Origin: Nomia melanderi
Taxonomy: Eukaryota > Arthropoda > Insecta > Hymenoptera > Halictidae
Direction: 5' to 3'
Length of the DNA stretch: 64,000 bases
Assembly: GCF_051020985.1 (NCBI RefSeq)
Contig: NW_027475145.1
Span: forward strand, 248,001 to 312,000
Each line of letters starts with the position of its first letter. Within the stretch, counting starts at the first letter, position 1. Below the pieces are notes generated by a model. That model saw nothing but the letters and a program-made list of their open reading frames with translations, ran no database searches and was not told the DNA's origin. Made by a program: the position numbers and the translations under genes. Positions 9,737 to 22,738 of this stretch are shown in pieces.

Positions 9737-11753
9737 CGTTCCCGCTGCACAGATTCATGCGCCAGGGCCTCCTACAGACAATACACTTTGATTTATTGCG
9801 CTATCTGTAATAGCACCCGAGATATCACCAGATATATATTGGATTTTACCCTGACCCTGAGTGTCCGGCCCCATGAGACGGTGGTTGTCTCGGCCCCTGG
9901 AGGTCCGAGGACGTTCCCGCTGCACATATTCATGCGCCAGGGCCTCCTACAGACAATGCACTTTGATTTATTGCGCTATCTGTAATAGCACCCGAGATAT
10001 CACCAGATATATATTGGATTTTCCCCTGACCCTGAGTGTCCGGCCCCATGAGACGGTGGTTGTCTCGGCCCCTGGTGGTCCGAGGTCGTTCCCGCTGCAC
10101 AGATTCATGCGCCAGGGCCTCCTGCAGATAATTCACTTTGATTTATTGCGCTATCTGTAATAGCACCCGAGATATCACCAGATATATATTGGATTTTTCA
10201 CTGACCCTGAGTGTGCGGCCCCATGAGAGGGTATTTTTCTCGGACCCTGGTGGTCCGAGGTCGTTTCTGCTGCACAGATTCATGCGCCAGGGCCTCCTGC
10301 AAATAATTCACTTTGGTTTATTGCGCTATCTCTAATAGCACCCGAGATATCACCTGATATATATTGGATTTTCCCCTGACCCTGAGTGTCCGGCTCCATG
10401 AGACTGTGGTTATCTCGGCCCCTGGTGGACCGAGGTCATTCCCGCTGCACAGATTCATGCGCCAGGGCCTCCTACAGACAATGCACTTTGATTTATTGCG
10501 CTATCTGTAATAGCACCCGAGATATCACGAGATATATATTGGATTTTCCCCTGACCCTGAGTGTCCGGCCCCATGAGACTGTGGTTTTCTCGGCCCCTGG
10601 TGGTCCGAGGTCGTTCCCGCTGCACAGATTCATGCGCCAGGGCCTCCTACAGACAATGCACTTTGATTTATTGCGCTATCTGTAATAGCACCCGAGATAT
10701 CACCAGATATATATTGGATTTTTCACTGACCCTGAGTGTCCGGCCCCATGAGACGGTGGTTTTCTCGGCCCCTGGTGGTCCGAGGTCGTTCCCGCTGCAC
10801 AGATTCGTGCGCCAGGGCCTCCTACAGACAATGCACTTTGATTTATTGCGCTATCTGTAATAGCACCCGAGATATCACCAGATATATATAGCATTTTTCC
10901 CTGACACTGAGTGTCCGGCCCCATGAGACGGTGGTTTTCTCGGCCCCTGGTGGTCCGAGGTCGTTCCCGCTGCACAGATGCATGCGCCAGGGCCTCTTGC
11001 AGATAATTCAATTTGGTTTATTGCGCTGTATCTAATAGCACCCGAGATATCACCAGATATATATTGGATTTTCCCCTGACCCTGAGTGACCGGCCCCATG
11101 TGACTGTGGTTTTTTCGGCCCCTGGTGGTCCGAGCTCGTTCCCGCTGCACAGATTCAGGCGCCAGGGCCTCCTGCAGATAACTCACTTGGTTTCTTGCGC
11201 TATCTCTAATAGCATCCGAGATATCACCAGATATATATTGGATTTTTCCCTGACCCTGAGTGTCCGGTCCCATGAGGCGGTGGTTTTCTCGGCCCCTGGT
11301 GGTCCGAGGTCGTTCCCGCTGCACAGATTCATGCGCCAGGGCCTCCTACAGACAATGCACTTTTATTTATTGCGCTATCTGTAATAGCACCCGAGATATC
11401 ACCAGATATATATTGGATTTTTCACTGACCCTGAGCGTCCGGCCCCATGAGACGGTCGTTTTCTCGGCCCCTGGTGGTCCGAGGTCGTTCCCGCTGCACA
11501 GATTCATGCGCCAGGGCCTCCTACAGACAATGCACTTTGATTTATTGCGCCATCTGTAATAGCACCCGAGATATCACCAGATATATAATGGATTTTTCAC
11601 TGACCCTGAGTGTGCGGCCCCATGAGACGGTGTTTTTCTCGGACCCTGGTGGTCCGAGGTCGTTTCTGCTGTACAGATTCATGCGCCAGCGCCTCCTGCA
11701 AATAATTCACTTTGGTTTATTGCGCTATCTCTAATAGCACCCGAGATATCACC
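9716..11753. repeat. Block C copy 1 (16-monomer offset)
   Basis: About 2,038 bases that reappear at 12,515-14,552, offset 2,799 (16 monomers minus one base). No difference was found in the translated comparison or at private marks: CTGCACATATTC, GAGAGGGTATTTTTC, CACCTGATAT, TGGACCGAGGTCATTCC, GAGCTCGTTCC and CACTTGGTTTC. It includes the first CACTTGG deletion (11,184-11,190). Confidence 0.9.
11184..11190. repeat. Single-base deletion allele 3 (174-bp monomer)
   Basis: CACTTGG for CACTTTGG, followed by TTTCTTGCGC. It occurs nine times, at 11,184, 13,983, 20,282, 26,581, 38,480, 44,079, 47,403, 53,002 and 54,926, each within or next to a recognised duplication. All nine share TTTCTTGCG, so they descend from one monomer. 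Confidence 0.9.
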
Positions 11754-12514
11754 AGATATATATTGGATTTTCCCCTGACCCTGAGTGTCCGGCCCCATTA
11801 GACTGTGGTTTTCTCGGCCCCTGGTGGTCCGAGGTCGTTCCCGCTGCCCAGATTCATGCGCCAGGGCCTCCTGCAGATAATTCACTTTGGTTTATTGCGC
11901 TGTATCTAATAGCACCCGAGATATCACCAGATATATATTGGATTTTCCCCTGACCCTGAGTGTCCGGCCCCATGAGACTGTGGTTTTCTCGGCCCCTGGT
12001 GGTCCGAGGTCGATCCCGCTGCCCAGATTCATGCGCCAGGGCCTCCTCCAGACAATGCACTTTGATTTATTGCGCTATCTGTAATAGCACCCGACATATC
12101 ACCAGATATATATAGCATTTTTCCCTGACCCTGAGTGTCCGGCCCCATGAGACGGTGGTTTTCTCGGCCCCTGGTGGTCCGAGGTCGTTCCCGTTGCACA
12201 GATTCATGCGCCAGGGCCTCCTGCAGATAATTCACTTTGGTTTATTGCGCTATCTCTAATAGCACCCGAGATATCACAAGATATATATTGGATTTTGCCC
12301 TGACCCTGAGTGTCCGACCCCATGAGACTGTGGTTTTCTCGGCCCCTGGTGGTCCGAGGTCGTTCCCGCTGCACAGATTCATGCGCCAGGGCCTCCTACA
12401 GACAATGCACTTTGATTTATTGCGCTATCTGTAATAGCACCCGAGATATCACCAGATATATATTGGATTTTACCCTGACCATGAGTGTCCGTCCCCATGA
12501 GACTGTGGTTTTTT
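11754..12514. repeat. Monomers between block C copies
   Basis: About four monomers separating the C copies. They carry CCCCATTAGAC, GGTCGATCCCGCTGCCC and CCCGACATATC with TATATAGCATTTTTCCC, the same run as at 420-880 (offset 11,370, 65 monomers minus 5 bases), plus one extra monomer with TTTTGCCCTGACC and TCCGACCCC. The start of the window and this interval therefore share ancestry. Confidence 0.8.
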
Positions 12515-14552
12515 CGGCCCCTGGTGGTCCGAGGTCGTTCCCGCTGCACAGATTCATGCGCCAGGGCCTCCTACAGACAATACACTTTGATTTATTGCGC
12601 TATCTGTAATAGCACCCGAGATATCACCAGATATATATTGGATTTTACCCTGACCCTGAGTGTCCGGCCCCATGAGACGGTGGTTGTCTCGGCCCCTGGA
12701 GGTCCGAGGACGTTCCCGCTGCACATATTCATGCGCCAGGGCCTCCTACAGACAATGCACTTTGATTTATTGCGCTATCTGTAATAGCACCCGAGATATC
12801 ACCAGATATATATTGGATTTTCCCCTGACCCTGAGTGTCCGGCCCCATGAGACGGTGGTTGTCTCGGCCCCTGGTGGTCCGAGGTCGTTCCCGCTGCACA
12901 GATTCATGCGCCAGGGCCTCCTGCAGATAATTCACTTTGATTTATTGCGCTATCTGTAATAGCACCCGAGATATCACCAGATATATATTGGATTTTTCAC
13001 TGACCCTGAGTGTGCGGCCCCATGAGAGGGTATTTTTCTCGGACCCTGGTGGTCCGAGGTCGTTTCTGCTGCACAGATTCATGCGCCAGGGCCTCCTGCA
13101 AATAATTCACTTTGGTTTATTGCGCTATCTCTAATAGCACCCGAGATATCACCTGATATATATTGGATTTTCCCCTGACCCTGAGTGTCCGGCTCCATGA
13201 GACTGTGGTTATCTCGGCCCCTGGTGGACCGAGGTCATTCCCGCTGCACAGATTCATGCGCCAGGGCCTCCTACAGACAATGCACTTTGATTTATTGCGC
13301 TATCTGTAATAGCACCCGAGATATCACGAGATATATATTGGATTTTCCCCTGACCCTGAGTGTCCGGCCCCATGAGACTGTGGTTTTCTCGGCCCCTGGT
13401 GGTCCGAGGTCGTTCCCGCTGCACAGATTCATGCGCCAGGGCCTCCTACAGACAATGCACTTTGATTTATTGCGCTATCTGTAATAGCACCCGAGATATC
13501 ACCAGATATATATTGGATTTTTCACTGACCCTGAGTGTCCGGCCCCATGAGACGGTGGTTTTCTCGGCCCCTGGTGGTCCGAGGTCGTTCCCGCTGCACA
13601 GATTCGTGCGCCAGGGCCTCCTACAGACAATGCACTTTGATTTATTGCGCTATCTGTAATAGCACCCGAGATATCACCAGATATATATAGCATTTTTCCC
13701 TGACACTGAGTGTCCGGCCCCATGAGACGGTGGTTTTCTCGGCCCCTGGTGGTCCGAGGTCGTTCCCGCTGCACAGATGCATGCGCCAGGGCCTCTTGCA
13801 GATAATTCAATTTGGTTTATTGCGCTGTATCTAATAGCACCCGAGATATCACCAGATATATATTGGATTTTCCCCTGACCCTGAGTGACCGGCCCCATGT
13901 GACTGTGGTTTTTTCGGCCCCTGGTGGTCCGAGCTCGTTCCCGCTGCACAGATTCAGGCGCCAGGGCCTCCTGCAGATAACTCACTTGGTTTCTTGCGCT
14001 ATCTCTAATAGCATCCGAGATATCACCAGATATATATTGGATTTTTCCCTGACCCTGAGTGTCCGGTCCCATGAGGCGGTGGTTTTCTCGGCCCCTGGTG
14101 GTCCGAGGTCGTTCCCGCTGCACAGATTCATGCGCCAGGGCCTCCTACAGACAATGCACTTTTATTTATTGCGCTATCTGTAATAGCACCCGAGATATCA
14201 CCAGATATATATTGGATTTTTCACTGACCCTGAGCGTCCGGCCCCATGAGACGGTCGTTTTCTCGGCCCCTGGTGGTCCGAGGTCGTTCCCGCTGCACAG
14301 ATTCATGCGCCAGGGCCTCCTACAGACAATGCACTTTGATTTATTGCGCCATCTGTAATAGCACCCGAGATATCACCAGATATATAATGGATTTTTCACT
14401 GACCCTGAGTGTGCGGCCCCATGAGACGGTGTTTTTCTCGGACCCTGGTGGTCCGAGGTCGTTTCTGCTGTACAGATTCATGCGCCAGCGCCTCCTGCAA
14501 ATAATTCACTTTGGTTTATTGCGCTATCTCTAATAGCACCCGAGATATCACC
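12515..14552. repeat. Block C copy 2
   Basis: Apparently perfect repeat of 9,716-11,753. It starts at about the first informative base right of the GTTTTTTCGG monomer and ends where the next monomer has CACCTGATAT in place of CACCAGATAT. Such identity over 2 kb implies a very recent duplication or a conversion tract. Confidence 0.9.
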
Positions 14553-15110
14553 TGATATATATTGGATTTTCCCCTGACCCTGAGTGTCTGGCTCCAGGAG
14601 ACTGTGGTTATCTCGGCCCCTGGTGGTCCGAGGTCATTCCCGCTGCACAGATTCATGCGCCAGGGCCTCCTACAGACAATGCACTTTGATTTATTGCGCT
14701 ATCTTTAATAGCACCCGAGATATCACGAGATATATATTGGATTTTTCACTGACCCTGAGGGTCCGGCCCCATGAGGCGGTCGGTTACTCGGCCCCTGGTG
14801 GTCCGAGGTCGTTCCCGCTGCACAGATTCATGCGCCAGGGCCTCGTGCAGATAATTCACTTTGGTTTATTGCCCTACCTCTAATAGCACCCGAGATATCA
14901 CCAGATATATATTGGATTTTCCCCTGACCCTGAGTGTCCGGCCCCATGAGACTGTGGTTTTCTCGGCCCCTGGTGGTCCGAGGTCGTTCCCGCTGCACAG
15001 ATTCATGCGCCAAGGCCTCCTACAGACAATTCACTTTGATTTATTGAGCTATCTGTAATAGCACCCGAGATATCACTAGATATATATTGGATTTTCCCCT
15101 GACCCTGAGT
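14270..15110. repeat. Block D copy 1 (7-monomer offset)
   Basis: Matches 15,495-16,335 at offset 1,225, exactly seven monomers. Shared marks are TATAATGG, TCTGGCTCCAGGAGAC, GAGGGTCCGG with GCGGTCGGTTACTCGG, and TTGCCCTACCTC. Several private differences (CTGTACAG, CTCGTGCAG, CGCCAAGGCC, TTGAGCTATC) put this pair at lower identity than the core duplications. Confidence 0.8.
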
Positions 15111-15494
15111 GTCCGGCCCCATGAGACTGTAGTTTTCTCGGCCCCTGGTGGTCCGAGGTCGTTCCCGCTGCACAGGTTCATGTGCCAGGGTCTCCTACAG
15201 ACAATGCACTTTGATTTATTGCGTTATCTGTAATAGCACCCGAGATATCACCAGATATATATTGGATTTTTCACTGATCCTGAGTGTCCTGCCCCATGAG
15301 ACGGTGGTTTTCTCGGCCCCTTGTGTTCCGAGGTCGTTCCCGCTGCACAGATTCATGCGCCAGGGCCTCCTACAGACAATGCACTTTGATTTATTGCGCT
15401 ATCTGTAATAGCACCCGACATATCACCAGATATATATTGGATTTTCCCCAGACCCTGAGTGTCCGGCCCCATGAGACTGTAGTTTTCTCGGCCC
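15111..15494. repeat. Monomers between block D copies
   Basis: Just over two monomers. They carry GACTGTAGTTTTC, the ATGTGCCAGGGTCTCC variant and the CTTGTGTTCCGAGG and CCCGACATATC marks that later recur many times in the core (for example near 17,600, 19,870, 31,430 and 40,340). Confidence 0.7.
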
Positions 15495-16335
15495 CTGGTG
15501 GTCCGAGGTCGTTCCCGCTGCACAGATTCATGCGCCAGGGCCTCCTACAGACAATGCACTTTGATTTATTGCGCCATCTGTAATAGCACCCGAGATATCA
15601 CCAGATATATAATGGATTTTTCACTGACCCTGAGTGTGCGGCCCCATGAGACGGTGTTTTTCTCGGACCCTGGTGGTCCGAGGTCGTTTCTGCTGCACAG
15701 ATTCATGCGCCAGCGCCTCCTGCAAATAATTCACTTTGGTTTATTGCGCTATCTCTAATAGCACCCGAGATATCACCTGATATATATTGGATTTTCCCCT
15801 GACCCTGAGTGTCTGGCTCCAGGAGACTGTGGTTATCTCGGCTCCTGGTGGTCCGAGGTCATTCCCGCTGCACAGATTCATGCGCCAGGGCCTCCTACAG
15901 ACAATGCACTTTGATTTATTGCGCTATCTGTAATAGCACCCGAGATATCACGAGATATATATTGGATTTTTCACTGACCCTGAGGGTCCGGCCCCATGAG
16001 GCGGTCGGTTACTCGGCCCCTGGTGGTCCGAGGTCGTTCCCGCTGCACAGATTCATGCGCCAGGGCCTCCTGCAGATAATTCACTTTGGTTTATTGCCCT
16101 ACCTCTAATAGCACCCGAGATATCACCAGATATATATTGGATTTTCCCCTGACCCTGAGTGTCCGGCCCCATGAGACTGTGGTTTTCTCGGCCCCTGGTG
16201 GTCCGAGGTCGTTCCCGCTGCACAGATTCATGCGCCAGGGCCTCCTACAGACAATTCACTTTGATTTATTGCGCTGTCTGTAATAGCACCCGAGATATCA
16301 CTAGATATATATTGGATTTTCCCCTGACCCTGAGT
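15495..16335. repeat. Block D copy 2
   Basis: Second copy of block D; a third, shorter relative lies at about 28,570-29,020 (offset 12,773). It differs from copy 1 by a handful of bases, for example CGGCTCCTGG near 15,839. Confidence 0.8.
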
Positions 16336-16465
16336 GTCCGACCCCATGAGACTGTGGTTTTCTCGGCCCCTGGAGGTCCGAGGTCGTTCCCGCTGCACAG
16401 ATTCATGCGCCAGGGCCTCCTACAGACAATGCACTTTGATTTATTGCGCTATCTGTAATAGCGCC

Positions 16466-17114
16466 CGAGATATCACCAGATATATATTGGATTTTTCCCT
16501 GACCCTGAGTGTCCGGTCCCATGAGACGGTGGTTTTCTCGGCCCCTGGTGGTCCGAGGTCGTTCCCGCTGCACAGATTCATGCGCCAGGGCCTCCTGCAG
16601 ATAATTCACTTTGGTTTATTGCGCTATCTCTAATAGCACCCGAGATATCAAGAGATATATACTGGATTTTCCCCTGACCCTGAGTGTCCGGCTCCATGAG
16701 ACTGTGGTTTTCTCGGCTCCTGGTGGTCCGAGGTCGTTCCCGCTGCACAGAATCATGCGCCAGGGCCTCCTGCTGATAATTCACTTTGGTTTATTGCGCT
16801 ATCTCTAATAGCACCCGAGATATCACCAGATATATATTGGATTTTCCCCTGACCCTGAGTGTCCGGTCCCATGAGACTGTGGTTTTCTCGGCCCCTGGTG
16901 GTCCGAGGTCGTTCCCGCTGCACAGATTCGTGCGCCAGGGCCTCCTACAGACAATGCACTTTGATTTATTGCGCTATCTGTAATAGCACCCGAGATATCA
17001 CCAGATATATATTGGATTCTTCCCTGACCCTGAGTGTCCGGCCCCATGAGACGGTGGTTTTCACGGCCCCTGGTGGTCCGAGGTCGTTCCCGCTGCACAG
17101 ATTCATGCGCCAGG
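16466..17114. repeat. Block E copy 1 (12-monomer offset)
   Basis: Matches 18,566-19,214 at offset 2,100, exactly 12 monomers. Shared marks are ATCAAGAGATATATACTGG, CACAGAATCATG with CTGCTGATAATTC, CAGATTCGTGCGCC and GGTTTTCACGGCC. The left end could lie up to about 55 bases further left. Confidence 0.8.
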
Positions 17115-17827
17115 GTCTCCTACAGACAATGCACTTTGATTTATTACGCCATCTGTAATAGCACCCGAGATATCACCAGATATATATTGGATTTTTCACT
17201 GACCCTGAGTGTGCGGCCCCATGAGACGGTGTTTTTCTCGGACCCTGGTGGTCCGAGGTCGTTTCTGCTGCACAGATTCATGCGCCAGGGCCTCCTGCAA
17301 ATAATTCACTTTGGTTTATTGCGCTACCTCTAATAGCACCCGAGATATCACCAGATATATATTGGATTTTCCCCTGACCCTGAGTGTCCGGCCCCATGAG
17401 ACTGTGGTTTTCTCGGCCCCTGGTGATCCGAGGTCGTTCCCGCTGCACAGATTCATGTGCCAGGGTCTCCTACAGACAATGCACTTTGATTTATTGCGCT
17501 ATCTGTAATAGCACCCGAGATATCACCAGATATATATTGGATTTTTCACTGACCCTGAGTGTCCTGCCCCATGAGACGGTGGTTTTCTCGGCCCCTTGTG
17601 TTCCGAGGTCGTTCCCGCTGCACAGATTCATGCGCCAGGGCCTCCTGCAGATAATTCACTTTGGTTTATTGCGCTATCTCTAATAGCACCCGAGATATCA
17701 AGAGATATATACTGGATTTTCCCCTGACCCTGAGTGTCCGGCTCCATGAGACTGTGGTTTTCTCGGCCCCTGGTGGTCCGAGGTCGTTCCCGCTGCACAG
17801 ATTCATGCGCCAGGGCCTCCTGCAGAT
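17115..17827. repeat. Monomers between blocks E and G
   Basis: About four monomers: one with the CTCGGACCCTGG perfect dyad and GTTTCTGCTGC, one with GGTGATCCGAGG and ATGTGCCAGGG, one with CTTGTGTTCCGAGG, and one with ATCAAGAGATATATACTGG. All are common classes in the core. Confidence 0.7.
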
Positions 17828-20800
17828 AATTCACTTTGGTTTATTGCGCTATCTCTAATAGCACCCGAGATATCACCTGATATATATTGGATTTTCCCCT
17901 GACCCTGAGTGTCTGGCTCCATGAGACTGTGGTTATCTCGGCCCCTGGTGGTCCGAGGTCATTCCCGCTGCACAGATTCATGCGCCAGGGCCTCCTACAG
18001 ACAGTGCACTTTGATTTATTGCGCTATCTGTAATAGCACCCGAGATATCACGAGATATATATTGGATTTTTCACTGACCCTGAGGGTCCGGCCCCATGAG
18101 GCGGTCGGTTACTCGGCCCCTGGTGGTCCGAGGTCGTTCCCGCTGCACAGATTCAGGCGCCAGGGCCTCCTGCAGATAATTCACTTTGGTTTATTGCGCT
18201 ACCTCTAATAGCACCCGAGATATCACCAGATATATATTGGATTTTCCCCTGACCCTGAGTGTCCGGCCCCATGAGACTGTGGTTTTCTCGGCCCCTGGTG
18301 ATCCGAGGTCGTTCCCGCTGCACAGATTCATGCGCCAGGGCCTCCTACAGACAATTCACTTTGCTTTATTGCGCTATCTGTAATAGCACCCGAGATATCA
18401 CTAGATATATATTGGATTTTCCCCTGACCCTGAGTGTCCGGCCCCATGAGACTGTGGTTTTCTCGGCCCCTGGTGGTCCGAGGTCGTTCCCGCTGCACAG
18501 ATTCGTGCGCCAGGGCCTCCTACAGACAATGCACTTTGATTTATTGCGCTATCTGTAATAGCACCCGAGATATCACCAGATATATATTGGATTTTTCCCT
18601 GACCCTGAGTGTCCGGTCCCATGAGACGGTGGTTTTCTCGGCCCCTGGTGGTCCGAGGTCGTTCCCGCTGCACAGATTCATGCGCCAGGGCCTCCTGCAG
18701 ATAATTCACTTTGGTTTATTGCGCTATCTCTAATAGCACCCGAGATATCAAGAGATATATACTGGATTTTCCCCTGACCCTGAGTGTCCGGCTCCATGAG
18801 ACTGTGGTTTTCTCGGCCCCTGGTGGTCCGAGGTCGTTCCCGCTGCACAGAATCATGCGCCAGGGCCTCCTGCTGATAATTCACTTTGGTTTATTGCGCT
18901 ATCTCTAATAGCACCCGAGATATCACCAGATATATATTGGATTTTCCCCTGACCCTGAGTGTCCGGTCCCATGAGACTGTGGTTTTCTCGGCCCCTGGTG
19001 GTCCGAGGTCGTTCCCGCTGCACAGATTCGTGCGCCAGGGCCTCCTACAGACAATGCACTTTGATTTATTGCGCTATCTGTAATAGCACCCGAGATATCA
19101 CCAGATATATATTGGATTCTTCCCTGACCCTGAGTGTCCGGCCCCATGAGACGGTGGTTTTCACGGCCCCTGGTGGTCCGAGGTCGTTCCCGCTGCACAG
19201 ATTCATGCGCCAGGGCCTCCTGCAGATAATTCACTTTGGTTTATTGCGCTATCTCTAATAGCACCCGAGATATCACCAGATATATATTGGATTTTGCCCT
19301 GACCCTGAGTGTCCGGCCCCATGAGACTGTGGTTTTCTCGGCCCCTGGTTGTCCGAGGTCGTTGCCGCTGCACAGGTTCATGCGCCAGGGCCTCCTACAG
19401 ACAATGCCCTTTGATTTATTGCGCCATCTGTAATAGCACCCGAGATATCACCAGATATATATTGGATTTTTCACTGACCCTGAGTGTGCGGCCCCATGAG
19501 ACGGTGTTTTTCTCGGACCCTGGTGGTCCGAGGTCGTTTCTGCTGCACAGATTCATGCGCCAGGGCCTCCTGCAAATAATTCACTTTGGTTTATTGCGCT
19601 ATCTCTAATAGCACCCGAGATATCACCTGATATATATTGGATTTTCCCCTGACCCTGAGTGTCTGGCTCCATGAGACTGTGGTTATCTCGGCCCCAGGTG
19701 GTCCGAGGTCATTCCCGCTGCACAGATTCATGCGCCAGGGCCTCCTACAGACAATGCACTTTGATTTATTGCGGTATCTGTAATAGCACCCGAGATATCA
19801 CGAGATATATATTGGATTTTTCACTGACCCTGAGTGTCCTGCCCCATGAGACGGTGGTTTTCTCGGCCCCTTGTGTTCCGAGGTCGTTCCCGCTGCACAG
19901 ATTCATGCGCCAGGGCCTCCTACAGACAATGCACTTTGATTTATTGCGCTATCTGTAATAGCACCCGACATATCACCAGATATATATTGGATTTTCCCCA
20001 GACCCTGAGTGTCCGGCCCCATGAGACTGTAGTTTTCTCGGCCCCTGGTGGTCCGAGGTCGTTCCCGCTGCACAGATGCATGCGCCAGGGCCTCTTGCAG
20101 ATAATTCAATTTGGTTTATTGCGCTGTATCTAATAGCACCCGAGATATCACCAGATATATATTGGATTTTCCCCTGACCCTGAGTGACCGGCCCCATGTG
20201 ACTGTGGTTTTTTCGGCCCCTGGTGGTCCGAGGTCGTTCCCGCTGCACAGATTCAGGCGCCAGGGCCTCCTGCAGATAACTCACTTGGTTTCTTGCGCTA
20301 TCTCTAATAGCATCCGAGATATCACCAGATATATATTGGATTTTTCCCTGACCCTGAGTGTCCGGTCCCATGAGACGGTGGTTTTCTCGGCCCCTGGTGG
20401 TCCGAGGTCGATCCCGCTGCACAAATTCATGCGCCAGGGCCTCCTACAGACAATGCACTTTGATTTATTGCGCTATCTGTAATAGCACCCGAGATATCAC
20501 CAGATATATATTGGATATTTCCCTCACCCTGAGTGTCCTGCCCCATGAGACGGTGGTTTTCTCGGCCCCTTGTGTTCCGAGGTCGTTCCTGCTGCACAGA
20601 TGCATGCGCCAGGGCCTCCTACAGACAATGCACTTTGATTTATTGCGCTATCTGTAATAGCACCCGACATATCACCAGATATATATTGGATTTTTCCCTG
20701 ACCCTGAGTGTCCGGTCCCATGAGGCGGTGGTTTTCTCGGCCCCTGGTGGTCCGAGGTCGTTCCCGCTGCACAAATTCATGCGCCAGGGCCTCCTACAGA

Positions 20801-21995
20801 CAATGCACTTTGATTTATTGCGCTATCTGTAATAGCACCCGAGATATCACCAGATATATATTGGATATTTCCCTCACCCTGAGTGTCCAGCCCCATGAGA
20901 CGGTGGTTTTCTCGGCCCCTGGTGGTCCGAGGTCGTTCCCGCTGCACAGATTCATGCGCCAGGGCCTCCTGCAGATAATTCACTTTGGCTTATTGCGCTA
21001 TCTCTAATAGCACCCGAGATATCACCAGATATATATTGGATTTTGCCCTGACCCTGAGTGTCCGACCCCATGAGACTGTGGTTTTCTCGGCCCCTGGTGG
21101 TCCGAGGTCGTTCCCGCTGCACAGATTCATGCGCCAGGGCCTCCTACAGACAATGCACTTTTATTTATTGCGCTATCTGTAATAGCACCCGAGATATCAC
21201 CAGATATATATTGGATTTTTCACTGACCCTGAGTGTCCTGCCCCATGAGACGGTGGTTTTCTCGGCCCCTTGTGTTCCGAGGTCGTTCCCGCTGCACAGA
21301 TGCATGCGCCAGGGCCTCTTGCAGATAATTCAATTTGGTTTATTGCGCTGTATCTAATAGCACCCGAGATATCACCAGATATATATTGGATTTTCCCCTG
21401 ACCCTGAGTGTCCGGTCCCATGAGACGGTGGTTTTCTCGGCCCCTGGTGGTCCGAGGTCGTTCCCGCTGCACAAATTCATGCGCCAGGGCCTCCTACAGA
21501 CAATGCACTTTGATTTATTGCGCTATCTGTAATAGCACCCGAGATATCACCAGATATATATTGGATTTTTCCCTGACCCTGAGTGTCCGGTCCCATGAGA
21601 CGGTGGTTTTCTCGGCCCCTGGTGGTCCGAGGTCGTTTCTGCTGCACAGATTCATGCGCCAGGGCCTCCTGCAAATAATTCACTTTGGTTTATTGCGCTA
21701 TCTCTAATAGCACCCGAGATATCACCTGATATATATTGGATTTTCCCCTGACCCTGAGTGTCCGGCCCCATGAGACTGTGGTTTTCTCGGCCCCTGGTGG
21801 TCCGAGGTCGTTCCCGCTGCACAGGTTCATGTGCCAGGGTCTCCTACAGACAATGCACTTTGATTAATTGCGCTATCTGTAATAGCACCCGAGATATCAC
21901 CAGATATATATTGGATTTTTCACTGACCCAGAGTGTCCTGCCCCATGAGACGGTGGTTTTCTCGGCCCCTGGTGGTCCGAGGTCGTTCCCGCTGC
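17828..21995. repeat. Block G copy 1 (36/37-monomer offset)
   Basis: Recurs at 24,302-28,294. The offset is 6,474 (37 monomers minus 1 base) left of about 18,585 and 6,299 (36 minus 1) right of about 18,760, so copy 2 has lost exactly one monomer. Shared marks include CCCCAGGTGGTCC near 19,693, GCGGTATCTG near 19,772, GTTGCCGCTGC near 19,362, CAATGCCCTTTG near 19,404 and the CACTTGG deletion at 20,282. It contains block E copy 2 (18,566-19,214). Confidence 0.85.
18566..19214. repeat. Block E copy 2
   Basis: Second copy of 16,466-17,114, lying within block G copy 1. A partial third copy (from about 25,050) is carried by block G copy 2, where GGCTCCATGAG joins directly to the preceding class because one monomer is missing. 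Confidence 0.8.
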
Positions 21996-22738
21996 ACAGA
22001 TTCATGCGCCAGGGTCTCCTACAGACAATGCACTTTGATTTATTGCGCCATCTGTAATAGCACCCGAGATATCACCAGATATATATTGGATTTTTCACTG
22101 ACCCTGAGTGTGCGGCCCCATGAGACGGTGTTTTTCTCGGACCCTGGTGGTCCGAGGTCGTTTCTGCTGCACAGATTCATGCGCCAGGGCCTCCTGCAAA
22201 TAATTCACTTTGGTTTATTGCGCTATCTCTAATAGCACCCGAGATATCACCTGATATATATTGGATTTTCCCCTGACCCTGAGTGTCTGGCTCCATGAGA
22301 CTGTGGTTATCTCGGCCCCTGGTGGTCCGAGGTCATTCCCGCTGCACAGATTCATGCGCCAGGGCCTCCTACAGACAATGCACTTTGATTTATTGCGCTA
22401 TCTGTAATAGCACCCGAGATATCACGAGATATATATTGGATTTTTCACTGACCCTGAGGGTCCGGCCCCATGAGGCGGTCGGTTACTCGGCCCCTGGTGG
22501 TCCGAGGTCGTTCCCGCTGCACTGATTCAGGCGCCAGGGCCTCCTGCAGATAATTCACTTTGGTTTATTGCGCTACCTCTAATAGCACCCGAGATATCAC
22601 CAGATATATATTGGATTTTCCCCTGACCCTGAGTGTCCGGCCCCATGAGACTGTGGTTTTCTCGGCCCCTGGTGATCCGAGGTCGTTCCCGCTGCACAGA
22701 TTCATGCGCCAGGGCCTCCTACAGACAATTCACTTTGC
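20639..22738. repeat. Block F copy 1 (12-monomer tandem unit)
   Basis: A 2,100-bp unit, exactly 12 monomers, directly followed by its own copy at 22,739. Marks in order include CCCGACATATC, GTCCCATGAGGCGG, CTGCACAAATTC, GGATATTTCCCTCACCC, TTTGGCTTATT, CTTTTATTTATT, CTCTTGCAGATAATTCAATTTGG, GTTTCTGCTGC and GATTAATTGCG. Only two differences from copy 2 were seen (GACCCAGAG at about 21,926, CACTGATTC at about 22,521). Part of the same run recurs near 26,938-28,294, 38,860-40,240 and 44,460-45,840. Confidence 0.9.
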
